Of a stretch of 64,000 nt of DNA, positions 9,940-20,700 are shown piece by piece; position 1 is the first letter of the stretch; every line of letters begins with the position of its first letter. The notes beneath the pieces were generated by a model. That model searched no databases. It had not been told where the DNA came from and saw only the letters and a list, made by a program, of their open reading frames with translations. The position numbers and the translations under genes are program-made. The stretch lies in NCBI RefSeq assembly GCF_007097365.1, contig NZ_VJZR01000005.1, positions 62,001 to 126,000 on the forward strand. Reading direction: 5' to 3'. Origin of the DNA: Flavobacterium franklandianum. Its GTDB lineage: Bacteria > Bacteroidota > Bacteroidia > Flavobacteriales > Flavobacteriaceae.

Positions 9940-10657
9940 GAATGGAGGGTGACCCTGTTTCAAAATATTATAACGATCCTGAAACAAGTTTAGGGGAAGC
10001 CCCCTAGAAGTGAGGAATGGATGCTAAATTTTTCGGATTCTTTTCTCTTTCTTTTCGAGAAAATTCACCATAGTTATTGTAGAAGATTTTAAACACCCCC
10101 ACCGCAGAAAAAAAATGATTGTAGCGGTAGCGGAAATGATTATTTTTCGTGGAGCGAAGTCGGCGGTGATGCGGCAATCGAACAGCCACGACAGGACGGG
10201 AACGGAATGTAGTCCCGTCTTTTGCGAGAAGAAGTGGAGAGAAGTATTGCGAGTTTGAAACGGCGGGGAAGAAATATAAGACTGCCAATGGCGTGCCTTG
10301 ATTTAGGGAAAAGCGACCATCGATTGCGAGTCGGATGTTTGTTAAAAGAGGAATTTTGTAATCAAAGTGAAGGGTTTCTATAGAATGGAAAAATGCAAGA
10401 GAAAGAGAGCGGAGCCAACCCTGATAGCTGCGCGAAGGAGCCACCGCTGAAAAAACTGAGGGCGGCAGACAAAATACTGCTGGAATGCAGTGAAATGAAT
10501 GAGAGCGCTTGTAGCGGAATGGAATGGAGCGTTAAGCGAACGAATGACTGTAACGAAATGAAGCTGTATTGTGGATGCATAAGCCCGACCGAACAAAGGG
10601 AACGACTGTAAAGAGACCGCTTGATTGTTCTTACTTACATTATTTAGAATTTGTTTT
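9940..10657. other. GC-rich non-coding island, possibly a structured RNA or repeat
   Basis: About 600 bases here are visibly richer in G and in purines than the AT-rich surroundings. All frames give only low-complexity translations without a credible start or domain. Small hairpins are present: TAGGGG/CCCCTA near 9991-10006, and GACGGGA/TCCCGTC near 10196-10221. Recurrent GTAGCGGAA and AACGAAATG strings occur in the right half. It does not show the conserved core strings of tmRNA or RNase P RNA. From memory, similar purine-rich intergenic sequences recur in Flavobacterium genomes, but I cannot confirm that here. Confidence 0.4.
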
Positions 10658-11794
10658 TTATTTTGAAACAAAAAACTTATAAATACAAATAGAATAGTAT
10701 TCATCTCTGGGATTTAATATAGTAGTGGGAAAATGTATTTTATTAGGACTATCAGGAAAATGTTGGGTTTCAAGACAAAATGCGACTCTATATTCATATA
10801 GTTTACTGTTTTTTCCAGTTTCGGTTCCATTCAAAAAATTGCCTCCATAAAACTGTAAACCAGGTTCATTTGTATAAACTTCCATAGTCCTTCCTGACAC
10901 AGGTTCTATGACTTTTGCTGCATAGTTTAGACCTTCCAATTTTTGATTTAGGACAAAATTGAGGTCATAACCAAGTCCATATTTTAGTTGCTGATTTTCA
11001 GTGTCTACTCTCTGGCCAATCTCAATCATTTTTTGGAAGTCAAAAGGTGAATTTTCTACACTAGCGATCTCTCCTGTTGGAATCAATCCATTATCAACGG
11101 GAGTATAATATGCTGCATTAATTTGCAAAAGATGGTTATTAATTGTACCATTTCCTGCTCCTTTTAAATTAAAAAATGAATGATGTGTTAAGTTTATAAC
11201 TGTTGGTTCATCAGTAGAAGCCCAATACTCTATTTTCAATTCATTGTTATCTGTAAGTTTGTAAACAACTTTTATAGTAAGATTTCCAGGATAACCCTCC
11301 TCTCTATTTTTGGATATATATCGCAACTCTAAAGTTTGACCGTCCACTTGTTTTGCATCCCAAACAACAGATTCTAAGCCTTTGTTTCCTCCATGAAGAT
11401 GGTTAAGTCCATTGTTTTTGGCTAAATCATATTCTTTACCATTTAATGCAAATTTTCCATTAGCAATACGATTACCATATCTTCCGATTAAAGCTCCAAA
11501 ATATTTTTCTTTAGACTTTAAATAATCTTTAATATTTGAATATCCCAAAACTATGTCCTCATAATGACCTTTTCTATCTGGCGTCCACAATGAAACAACT
11601 TTGCCTCCATAATTAGTAATTTCCGAAATCATTCCCGAATGATTCTTTAAAGTGTACAATCGCACTTGTTTACCGTCAATTTCTGTTTCAAAATCACTTT
11701 TATTAAGTAATGTAATGGAGGTATGTGTGTTTTTCTGCCCCAATGTTGTAAGGGATATAAATAAAAAAGACATAATTAAAATCGCTTTTTTCAT
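10658..11794 (-). CDS. Exported aldose 1-epimerase (galactose mutarotase)
   Basis: A 378-residue protein with an N-terminal signal peptide (MKKAILIMSFLFISLTTLG). The mutarotase fold is shown by NRIANGKF, the HGGNKG loop, the catalytic histidine region THHSFFNL, YTNEPGLQFY, and the C-terminal ETQHFPDSPN motif holding the catalytic glutamate. It interconverts alpha and beta anomers of galactose or related sugars and, being exported, would act in the periplasm on released monosaccharides. It is the last gene of the minus-strand polysaccharide cluster. The final residues ICIYKFFVSK run slightly past the usual family end. Confidence 0.9.
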   Translation of the reverse strand: MKKAILIMSFLFISLTTLGQKNTHTSITLLNKSDFETEIDGKQVRLYTLKNHSGMISEITNYGGKVVSLWTPDRKGHYEDIVLGYSNIKDYLKSKEKYFGALIGRYGNRIANGKFALNGKEYDLAKNNGLNHLHGGNKGLESVVWDAKQVDGQTLELRYISKNREEGYPGNLTIKVVYKLTDNNELKIEYWASTDEPTVINLTHHSFFNLKGAGNGTINNHLLQINAAYYTPVDNGLIPTGEIASVENSPFDFQKMIEIGQRVDTENQQLKYGLGYDLNFVLNQKLEGLNYAAKVIEPVSGRTMEVYTNEPGLQFYGGNFLNGTETGKNSKLYEYRVAFCLETQHFPDSPNKIHFPTTILNPRDEYYSICIYKFFVSK

Positions 11795-11857
11795 TGTTGT
11801 TTTTTTAATGTTTTTTGACTAAATTTTCGATATTTAATATACTATTAGATTATAGGT

Positions 11858-13600
11858 TTAATCAATTATTATTTTCTCGTAAATTGTAGTTATTTCAGTG
11901 GTAATATGAAGAAAATATAATCCTGATTTTAAAGACGAAACATCAACCTTACATTCCCCATCAGTCGTAGTCGTATTAGTTTCTCTTATAGTTTTCCCTG
12001 CAATATCAATAATTTTTATTTGTACAATGCTGTCTTGGTTATTTAGTCCAGTAATTGTAAATTTTTCTTTTGCTGGATTTGGATAAATTTTCACCGTGTT
12101 AGACCTATCCATATTTAATGTGTTTAACGTTGCTCTCACAAATTCAAGTTTAAACTGTTGATTATCTGTTCCAGTCGAAGCATTTTGCTGAACATTTCCC
12201 CCGTTAACATTGATGTCAGCAGCATCTATCTCGAGTGCTTTACCACTATTCTTATTAGTAATACTATAATTCCCTGAACCGATATCCGTTATGGTCCATA
12301 ATTGGCAAGGAGCTCCATTAGGCGTCCAAATTGCGGCACTGGCGAGATTAGAAACGCTACAACCTCCAATTTCCATTGCTAAACCACTCAATGCAGATAT
12401 AAAAGTATAATAACCATCCCCAGTAGCTTGAATCCACCATTGTTGTCCGAGTCCACCGTTATCTTCCCACTGTATGATGCTTGCAGGATTGCCATAAACA
12501 GCTCCACCAATTTCTACTAATTTTGTGGTGTTCTTTTGTTTAATCTTATACAGCCCATTTGCCATAGCTTGAATAGGCAATGCAGGCTCTCCACTAGGGG
12601 CTTTTATTGGTTCACCTATAACGGAAGGCTGTCCAAATTGTGGAATTCCGCTTCCATCAAAAGTGATTTTTTGAGCTCTTGTAGTTCTAGTATTTCCGCA
12701 ATCACCTCCAGAATTTGGCGTTGCATGATATGCAAACCAATCTTCAGAACCGTCTGGAGATTTAAAGAAACAATTGTGTCCCGGACCATAGCTACGGGTT
12801 GCTGCATTTGTTACAAAAACAGGGTCATGCATCTTTGTCCAAGAAGACAGAAGTAAAGGATTAGCAGTATCATTCATATACATCATCCCCATTTTGTAGT
12901 CTGGTGTCCAACACCCATTGGCAGAATAGGCCATAAATACCTTTCCGTTTTTTAAAAGAATTTCAGGTCCTTCATTTACATCACCAAAATTCCCTCCAGA
13001 CAATTCCCCTGGGCTTGATAACAATGACCTTGAGCCAGTCAGAGTCCAAGGATTACTCATTAAAGACACATAAATTCTTTGCGGTTTATCTCTTCCAAGT
13101 GCATTTGTTGTTGCATCTATTCCTGACCAGAAAAAATAGCGATTACCTAAAAGTTCCAGAACAGTTCCATCTATAGCATAATAATCCGCACCCGCCGAAG
13201 AAAGCTTTCCCCTGAAATTCCAATTATTTGACATTGGGTCGCTGTTACTATTTTCGATCACGAATGATTTTTGAACATTTGACCCAGTTTCTTTAGCTGT
13301 ATAATAAATGTACCACTTTCCATCTAGTCGATGTAATTCTGGCGCCCAATAATCCCCTGTTTGAGCACCCACATTTCCTGGCCCAAATAATTTTGTGAGC
13401 CGTACTTGTTTTAAGCCTTCAAGAGTTGTTGCTTTTTTAATAGAAATGTCTCCACCCGTAGTTCCAGTGTAATAATAGTACCCATTTACATAAGTAATAT
13501 GGGGATCTGCTAGATCTGCAATAGGTTGAGTGAATGACTGAGACATTCCCATTTGAAAATAACAAATACAAAGAACTACAAACAATTTATTTAATTTCAT
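11858..13600 (-). CDS. GH43 glycosidase with ricin-B lectin domain and T9SS tail
   Basis: This secreted 580-residue protein has a signal peptide (to about residue 20) and a five-bladed beta-propeller GH43 domain. The three expected acidic residues are visible: D32 in ADPH, D144 in AIDG and E210 in NEGP. A WAPELH motif also fits the family. Residues about 345-485 form a ricin-B-type carbohydrate-binding module with three repeats. The C-terminus (YPNPA..., KSGLYFL) is a type IX secretion sorting domain, so the enzyme is probably displayed or released at the cell surface. GH43 enzymes attack arabinose- or xylose-containing glycans. The propeller resembles exo-arabinofuranosidase types, but the linkage cannot be fixed. 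Confidence 0.9.
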   Translation of the reverse strand: MKLNKLFVVLCICYFQMGMSQSFTQPIADLADPHITYVNGYYYYTGTTGGDISIKKATTLEGLKQVRLTKLFGPGNVGAQTGDYWAPELHRLDGKWYIYYTAKETGSNVQKSFVIENSNSDPMSNNWNFRGKLSSAGADYYAIDGTVLELLGNRYFFWSGIDATTNALGRDKPQRIYVSLMSNPWTLTGSRSLLSSPGELSGGNFGDVNEGPEILLKNGKVFMAYSANGCWTPDYKMGMMYMNDTANPLLLSSWTKMHDPVFVTNAATRSYGPGHNCFFKSPDGSEDWFAYHATPNSGGDCGNTRTTRAQKITFDGSGIPQFGQPSVIGEPIKAPSGEPALPIQAMANGLYKIKQKNTTKLVEIGGAVYGNPASIIQWEDNGGLGQQWWIQATGDGYYTFISALSGLAMEIGGCSVSNLASAAIWTPNGAPCQLWTITDIGSGNYSITNKNSGKALEIDAADINVNGGNVQQNASTGTDNQQFKLEFVRATLNTLNMDRSNTVKIYPNPAKEKFTITGLNNQDSIVQIKIIDIAGKTIRETNTTTTDGECKVDVSSLKSGLYFLHITTEITTIYEKIIID

Positions 13601-13792
13601 GAATTTTATTTTTGATTTTTCAATAATCCAGCAGCCTATTAAGTTCTATTGTTTTTTCTATACACTTGAGATATTTTATCAAGCAGACCGAATGTCACTA
13701 TTTTTGATACTATTTTTTCTTTATTAATTTGTCGCAATAAGAATCATAAATAGAATGATTTTAAAAAAAAAATAGTGAATTATCTTGTATCA

Positions 13793-14854
13793 TTATTTTT
13801 TTGCGGTCAATTTTTTTATCAAATTAACTTCATCTTGACGATAAGGCGTGCCATCCTTTTTAAACACATCGTGGAACCATTCGACAGGCTCTTCTCCACT
13901 TAACATAGGAGTATCCCATTGATAAATAGTATTTGACTTCCCTGCTACCAAGCCCCAATTAATTGCTCCAATGTTTTCTTTCTTTAACAATGGCAAAATA
14001 TTTGAAAACCTGCTATTTCTAGTTCGTGCCATATATTCTGTACAAATCATGGGTCTGCCATGTGATTTTAATAAATGAATTACTTGTTGGTGCTCTGCAA
14101 CATCCCCATAATGATGGTAGGTAATAATATCAGAGTTTAATGCTTGGAAAGCATTAAGTTCTTGAAAACTCCAAGTCCACAATCCAGCCGTTAAAGGCTG
14201 ACTAGGGTTAATTTCTCGAGCCCATTCAAAAACTTTAGTAAGCAGATTAATTGACGAATTTAATTTATCATTATTTCCAGGTTCATTATATAAATCCCAC
14301 ATCAGAACACGGTCATCATTAGAAAATGTTTTGATAATATCTTGAACATAAATTTTTAGTTCCGGAAAATTTTTCTCTTCTTTATAAGCAGGGTCGCCCG
14401 GATCTTGTACCCAACCAGAATTATGTATTCCAGGTTTAGGACTTGGCTGTACACCCATTTTTGGGTTTTTATCCCATACATCATCAAATATCACAAAAAT
14501 AGTTTTAATACTGTGTTTATCTGCTATTTTTAAATATGTTTTGATCCGATTTTTAAACCCTTCGGGATTCTCCTTGTAAACTAAACTATGCAGGTATACA
14601 CGCATCGTGTTCATTCCAATACTTTGAGCATACCCCAATTCTTTGTCGATTGTTCCTTGATCAAACGTGTCTGCCTGCCACATCTCCAATTGATTTATGG
14701 CAGTACTTGGGATAAAATTAGCTCCTACCATCCAATTATTTTGAGCATACCAATTTTCTGCTTTCGTAATGGACCATTTATTCTGATTGTTTTCTTGAGC
14801 TAATCCTACATGTATAGTAAGAATTAAAAACAGGTTTAAGATGTATTTTTTCAT
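13793..14854 (-). CDS. Secreted GH5-like clan GH-A glycoside hydrolase
   Basis: A 353-residue TIM-barrel enzyme with a signal peptide ending about residue 20 (VGLAQ). The clan GH-A catalytic pair is visible: acid/base E191 in LYNEPGN at the end of strand 4, and nucleophile E273 in CTEYMAR at the end of strand 7. A HHYGD segment fits strand 6. The overall shape is that of GH5-like cellulase/mannanase/xylanase proteins, but the exact family and substrate are uncertain. It lies between the two GH43 genes and is separated from the susCD-GH43 transcript by a hairpin. Confidence 0.83.
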   Translation of the reverse strand: MKKYILNLFLILTIHVGLAQENNQNKWSITKAENWYAQNNWMVGANFIPSTAINQLEMWQADTFDQGTIDKELGYAQSIGMNTMRVYLHSLVYKENPEGFKNRIKTYLKIADKHSIKTIFVIFDDVWDKNPKMGVQPSPKPGIHNSGWVQDPGDPAYKEEKNFPELKIYVQDIIKTFSNDDRVLMWDLYNEPGNNDKLNSSINLLTKVFEWAREINPSQPLTAGLWTWSFQELNAFQALNSDIITYHHYGDVAEHQQVIHLLKSHGRPMICTEYMARTRNSRFSNILPLLKKENIGAINWGLVAGKSNTIYQWDTPMLSGEEPVEWFHDVFKKDGTPYRQDEVNLIKKLTAKK

Positions 14855-14899
14855 TTTAATATTATTGAGATTTAATTAAATTTTTTCTTTTTTCTTTTA

Positions 14900-14932
14900 A
14901 AAACTACCGTTTTATTAAAAAACGGTAGTTTT
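14900..14932. terminator. 14-bp inverted repeat terminator or attenuator
   Basis: Arms 14900-14913 and 14919-14932 are perfect complements with a 5-base loop and flanking A/T runs. On the minus strand it lies between the susC-susD-GH43 genes and the GH5-like gene, so it may end or reduce transcription into the distal enzymes. Confidence 0.75.
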
Positions 14933-14998
14933 TTCAACTAACTAACCAAACCTTTAACCCTCTAAATATTATTATTTTAAGGATTAAATATCTTTAAA

Positions 14999-16066
14999 TT
15001 ATTCCCCTGCAGGAATATTTATTTCTTTATTTAGATGCTCCGGAATTCCAAAAACTGGAAAGCCATTGTTGTCCCACGTAAATTGCTGCATTCTCATTGA
15101 TCTATTTTCGCCACATCCTTGTTCAGGTTGCGGGTTGGCATGATATAAAATCCAATCCTCTTTGCCGTTCAGCGATTTAAAGAAAGAATTGTGACCAGGC
15201 CCAAAACTATTGCCAGTTGTATTGGATGTAAAAAGAGGATTGTTCTTGGTTCTTGACCACGAGTTTACATCTAAAGGATTTTTGGATGCATCCATCGATA
15301 TCATTCCTATACTATATCCATCAGTCCAACAACCTCCAGCCGAATAAAACAAGAATATTTTGTTGTCTTTAATTAAAAATTGAGGTGCTTCTAATACTAA
15401 CGGATTGGTATTATTAGTTTCCCAAGGTTCTATTGGTTTTAATAAACACACTCTTTCCGTTGAAACTTTAAAGGGGGTTTCCAATTTGGCTATGTATAGA
15501 TTTTGACTGACATTAGTATCACCAGCCCATCCAGACCAAGCAAAGTAATACTCATTGTTAATCTCGATATGGGTTCCATCGATTGCCCATTTATCATCGG
15601 GCAATTTTAATTCCCCCTTATCTATCCACATTCCTTGAAAAGGATCTTGTGATGTGTTTTCAAGAACCCACATTTTGTGATTTTTATTATCGCCATCACT
15701 TGCAGCGTAATAGACATACCATTTTCCATTAATTTTATGTAATTCGGGCGCCCATATTTCTTTCGAATTAAAACCAGATGAAGGCGGGGTCCAAATTATT
15801 TTTTTTGTACCATTTTTAAGTTCAGACATTTTCTCTGTTCTTATTAGTGTAATATTATCACCAGTAGTAAATGTCACCAAATATTCATTGCCATTTTTAT
15901 AAACCCATGGATCTGCTCCAGAGATCATAATAGGATTTTTAAAGGTATTAGGTTTAGTAGGTGGGTCAATTTTTGGGCTTTCATTGTTAATTTGGCCGCT
16001 GCTGCAAGAAACAAATAAACTTACTGCACAAGAGACTATAAAAATACACCTGTATTTTCTAAACAT
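14999..16066 (-). CDS. GH43 family glycosidase lipoprotein
   Basis: A 355-residue surface or periplasmic lipoprotein. The signal peptide ends in the lipobox LFVSC with Cys21 as the lipidation site. The GH43 propeller has D52 (ADPW), D163 (AIDG) and E226 (LEAP), the base, pKa modulator and acid of the family, plus IWAPELH. It resembles arabinan or arabinofuranoside-cleaving GH43 members. I chose the ATG at 16066 because it has a good A-rich leader and starts the signal peptide. The longer frame from 16111 adds 15 residues that would spoil it. It follows susD and is probably in the susCD operon. Confidence 0.87.
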   Translation of the reverse strand: MFRKYRCIFIVSCAVSLFVSCSSGQINNESPKIDPPTKPNTFKNPIMISGADPWVYKNGNEYLVTFTTGDNITLIRTEKMSELKNGTKKIIWTPPSSGFNSKEIWAPELHKINGKWYVYYAASDGDNKNHKMWVLENTSQDPFQGMWIDKGELKLPDDKWAIDGTHIEINNEYYFAWSGWAGDTNVSQNLYIAKLETPFKVSTERVCLLKPIEPWETNNTNPLVLEAPQFLIKDNKIFLFYSAGGCWTDGYSIGMISMDASKNPLDVNSWSRTKNNPLFTSNTTGNSFGPGHNSFFKSLNGKEDWILYHANPQPEQGCGENRSMRMQQFTWDNNGFPVFGIPEHLNKEINIPAGE

Positions 16067-16178
16067 TATTTTTAGCAAAGATTCCATAACTGCGACCATT
16101 AAATTTAACATTGTAATAGAACCCGTTGGGTGTAATTAATTTTCAATAATTATGGCCAACGGGTTAATAATCTATATT

Positions 16179-17690
16179 TTACCAATTAGGATTCTGTGAC
16201 ATATTAGGATTAATATCCAGATCTCTTTGCGGAATAGGCAGTAATTCGTGTTTGCCTTTAACAAAATTATTAAATCCAGGATCTTTGCTACTTAATGTTG
16301 GTGCTAGATCACCCCACCTTTTTAAATCATTGAACCTGTGACCTTCTCCAGTTAATTCTAGAAGGCGTTCGTGTTTAATTTGTGTTAAAAATGCTGTTTG
16401 CGACATACCTGTTGTTAAGGGAGCTAAACCAGCTCTTGCTCTAACTCGATTAACATATTGATAGGCATCATTTGTTTTTCCAGTTGCATTTAAACATTCC
16501 GCATACATTAAAAGCACATCGGCATACCTAATAAATCTGTAGTTATTTATTCCTCTATAGCCTTCAAAATTTCTGGCATGGTCGTGAAGAAACTTTCTAA
16601 AGGAAACGCGTTTATTGTTGCCATATCTTTGCAAAAATGTCTCGCCATATACCATTGTGGCAGCAGGACCGGCCTCGTTAGTAAAGTTGTACAGAAATGT
16701 TGCAGGCAGTCGAGGATCTCTTTGGTTGGTAATGGTTTTCTCAATTTCGAATTCAGCAATTGGCCATCTTAGAGCTTCAGCATCTGACCAGCCTACTCCA
16801 GGTGGTGCATAAAATTGTCCAACAGAGGTTCCAAAATTATGGTTAGCAGTTTGTACATCATTATCCGTTCCTTCAGTAGGGTTTTCTATATAACTCCATT
16901 CAATTACAGATTCAACATTAAATTCCGAAGTAATTTTAAAATTATCGGCATAATTAGATACTAAATTATAACTACTCGCGCCATCTCCAGTAACTAAATA
17001 ATCAAGCGCTTTTTTTGCTGATTCATAATCACGAATTTGCATGTAGGCTTTTGCTAATAAAGCATTGGCACCTCCTTTAGTAATTCTTCCTTGATCCTTA
17101 GGATCGGCATAATTTTTAGGTAAACGGGCAGCGGCATCAGTTAAGTCTTTAATTACTTGAGCCCAAACTTGCGTCTCACTTGAAGTTGCCGGTAAATCTG
17201 TTGGTGCAGATGGTCCTAATTGCAGAACAACATTGCCCCACAAACTGGCTAAATGATAATAATGCATACCTCTAAAAAAATATGCTTCTCCTAACACTCT
17301 TTCTTTTAAGTTTGAATCCATACCAATAGCTGGTACATTTGCAAGTACAGCATTTGCTCTATTAATCCCCACATAATTGTCGAAATATACATCGACCATT
17401 GGTCCAAAATTTGAATCCGGTTGTATGAAATTATTAATTGCATTAGCTAAATCACTCCACGGACTATAACTAACACCTACATCTGATCGTACATCGTAAA
17501 GCATGGGTTGCCATCTTGAAAATCCTCCTCGATGTAAGGTACTGTAGCAAGAATTTATACCTTTTATGGCATCTGTTTCGTTTTTCCAAAAACTTTGGTT
17601 CGTTACTTCGTTGGGGTTAACTTTATCTAACTCGTCACTGCAAGAAGAGATAACAGTTAACAGTACAAATAATATAAATATGTTTTTCAT
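16179..17690 (-). CDS. SusD/RagB-type glycan-binding lipoprotein
   Basis: A surface lipoprotein of about 503 residues with lipobox VISSC. It has the SusD-like layout: a helical TPR-type scaffold, the YFFRGMHYYHLASLWG segment, and a C-terminal RYADVLLMYAECLN plus ERLLELTGEGHRFNDLKRWG region diagnostic of SusD/RagB proteins. It binds glycan at the surface and caps its SusC partner to deliver oligosaccharides. The ATG at 17690 lies 25 bases after the susC stop; the frame back to 17726 would overlap susC and disturb the signal peptide. Confidence 0.95.
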   Translation of the reverse strand: MKNIFILFVLLTVISSCSDELDKVNPNEVTNQSFWKNETDAIKGINSCYSTLHRGGFSRWQPMLYDVRSDVGVSYSPWSDLANAINNFIQPDSNFGPMVDVYFDNYVGINRANAVLANVPAIGMDSNLKERVLGEAYFFRGMHYYHLASLWGNVVLQLGPSAPTDLPATSSETQVWAQVIKDLTDAAARLPKNYADPKDQGRITKGGANALLAKAYMQIRDYESAKKALDYLVTGDGASSYNLVSNYADNFKITSEFNVESVIEWSYIENPTEGTDNDVQTANHNFGTSVGQFYAPPGVGWSDAEALRWPIAEFEIEKTITNQRDPRLPATFLYNFTNEAGPAATMVYGETFLQRYGNNKRVSFRKFLHDHARNFEGYRGINNYRFIRYADVLLMYAECLNATGKTNDAYQYVNRVRARAGLAPLTTGMSQTAFLTQIKHERLLELTGEGHRFNDLKRWGDLAPTLSSKDPGFNNFVKGKHELLPIPQRDLDINPNMSQNPNW

Positions 17691-17715
17691 AATTTTTTGT
17701 TTTAATTTTTTGTTT

Positions 17716-20700
17716 TTAAAATTCAAGATTTACTCCAAATGCAATGATTCGACTTGCTGGCCAGTTTCCATTGTCAACACCTCTTTCCAGAATTCCATTT
17801 CCTTGAACATCAGGATCAAGCCCAGAATATTTCGTGATTGTAAATAAGTTTTGTCCCGTTGCATAAACACGCAATCCTGTTATTTTTACTTTTTTTAGAA
17901 CGTCTTCACTAAACGAATAGCCTAATTGTATATTTCGTAATCTTAAGTATGAACCATCTTCCAACCATCTATCTGAACTAAATCTTGCATTATCAACTAA
18001 ACCTTGGTCATTAGTGGCTACACCAATTCTAGGATCGCTAGTATTTGTATTCGCTGCAGTCCAAGGATTTACATCACTTCTAAAGTTTGTGTTTTGATAT
18101 GAATCTAATTGCTGTCTCACGCTATTAAATATTTCGTTTCCAAAGACTCCCACAAACTGCGCACTTAAATCAAAATTTTTGTAATTAGCACCGAACTGTA
18201 TTCCTGTTTGTAATGTTGGCCAAGAAGAAGATCCACTAAAGTCCCTGTCCGTATCTGTTATTTTACCATCGCCATTAACGTCTATAAATTTGACATCACC
18301 AGGTTTTGCAAAAGGCTGGATTGGATTGCCATTTAAAGAATGAGCAGCGATTTCAGCTTGACTTTGAAAAAGGCCATCTGTTTTTAACAAATACCATTGG
18401 CCTAATGGTTGTCCCACCTTGGATCTGGTCAATCCAGTTTGTATGTAATCTATGCCTTCTCCACGGTTTCCAACTTCTTCTACTCGGTTTTTAATGGTTG
18501 TTAAATTAAACCCTACATTCCATTTTAACTCATTAGAAGTATTCTTATATGATGCTTCAAGTTCAAAGCCAGTATTTCTAATAGAACCAGCATTTACAGG
18601 AGGAGTACCCCCTAAATTACCCAAATAAACAGCGATTGGCAAATTGGTAACCAATGCGTCTTCGGACAATGAATTGTAATAGGCTGCTGAAAGTTTTACT
18701 GCATTATTAAATAATGATGCTTCTAAACCATAATTTTGGGTCTTTCTATTTTCCCAACGCAAATCAGGGTTTACCAATGTTGCTTGGTATGAACCAACCT
18801 GCGCAACGCCACCAAGAATTGCTCTAGTATTGTTATTTATTGTTCCTTGCCAATCAAAAGAACCTAAAGTTACGATTCCTAACTCACCATAAGATGCATT
18901 TACTTTTAAATCATTAATCCACGGAACATTGAAAAAACTCTCTTTACTAATTCTCCAAGCACCAGCGATTGATGGGAAATTTCCAGTTCTATGTGCTTTG
19001 CTAAAACGACTATCTTCATCAATCCTTCCCGTAAGCGTTAGATAATATTTACTATCATAATCATAATTTATTCTTCCTAGATAACCAAAAGTTCTATAAT
19101 CATCGGTGATTGCTCCCTCGCTAACTGATGTTCCTGTTGTTGAATTTATTTCAGTAAATATTTGATCTCCCAATTCTGTAATGTCACTTCTCACTGCTAA
19201 GGAGAAATCTCTTTTTGTTTGTTGATCCGAAATACCTACAACTCCATTTAGGTTATGTTTCCCTACTTTTTTATTGAAATTAAGGGTATGTTCCATCAAA
19301 ATACTGCTAAATCTAGATCTGTTATCAGCAATGAAACTAGGGCGAACTGCAGCATTAAATTGGGTAACTCCATTTCGTCTTATGCCTTTAGAAAAGTCGT
19401 AACTTGCTTCAATACCAACATTGAATTTATAGCTTAACCCTTCCATTATATCTACATTCACAAAAGCATTACCTACTATTTTTGCAAAATTTATTCTTTC
19501 TCGTAAAACATCAGTAACAGCAACCTGATTTTTTGAAAATGAAACCGCATCAACAGTGCCTATTCCCCATCCACCTGGATTATTAGCATTTATGTATTCA
19601 GCACCTTTGACAGGAATAACGGGCAACATAGTGACCATATCAAAAAAAGGATTTCCAGTATCAAAAGACCCTAAAGGTTGTTTGGTGTTTGAATTTGATA
19701 ATAATAGGTTTTCACCAATAGTTACTATTCCCTTTTTCATTTGGGTATTTATCCTAAAAGTAGTTCTTTGAAAAGACCTGCCAATTAGAACTCCTTTGTT
19801 TTCATACTGACTTGCTGAAAGAAAATAAGATGAATTTTTACCGCCCCCAGAGGCTCCAATGTTCAAATCTAAAGTATTTCCAGTTTGAGTAACTTCATTT
19901 TGCCAATCGGTATTTATATTAGGATTGAAATTTGCTCCAACTGATGATGGAGGAATTAACCCAGAATTTGTAAAACTTGTTTTTTGTAAATTTGCGTATT
20001 GGCTGCTATTCATTACATCCCAAGTTTGCGGTATTTGCTGTATTCCCGTATTGAGAGTAACAGAAATTTTAAGTGGACCTTCTTTTCCAGATTTAGTTTT
20101 TATAATAATTACTCCATTTGCAGCTCGTGAACCATAAATTGCAGCTGCAGATGCATCTTTTAAAATTTGTATTGACTCAATATCATTGTTGTTTACTGTT
20201 TGATTGGCATCAGCAATCATTCCGTCAATGATGTATAATGGATTAGAATTGACAAAGCTAGCTGCGCCTCTAATTTCTATCTGAGAGTTTTGCCCAGGTT
20301 GCCCACCATTTCTCACAGTTATCCCTGCAGCTAAACCTTGTAAGGATTCCGCAAGAGAATTGGTGATGTTTTTATTTATTTTTATTGGGTCTACAACAGA
20401 AACAGCACCAGTTAGATCTTTCTTTCTAATTGATTGATACCCTATAATTACCACCTCATCTAAGTTATTGCTATCTGCAATCAGGACAACATTAATTGTT
20501 GCACGACCGTTCACTTCTATTGATTGGGATTGAAAACCAATATAGCTGAAATCTAATACAGCATTAGAAGGTATGTTTCGTAAAACGAATTTTCCATCAA
20601 AATCGGCAGCAGATCCCGTCTGGGTTCCAGAAATTAATACATTGGCACCAGGTAATGGAGTTCCGTCAATACCTTTAATTTCACCACTGATTGTTATTTG

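Noticed and set aside
9796..9993. 65-codon open frame next to the terminator
   Set aside because: It runs through the terminator arm, the tRNA relic and the IS end, so it is a chance frame.
10393..10611. 72-codon open frame inside the GC-rich island
   Set aside because: The translation is low-complexity with no domain, overlapping frames on both strands are open equally, and no leader is visible.
9940..10657. tmRNA or RNase P RNA in the GC-rich island
   Set aside because: The conserved core strings and closing stems of these RNAs are not present.
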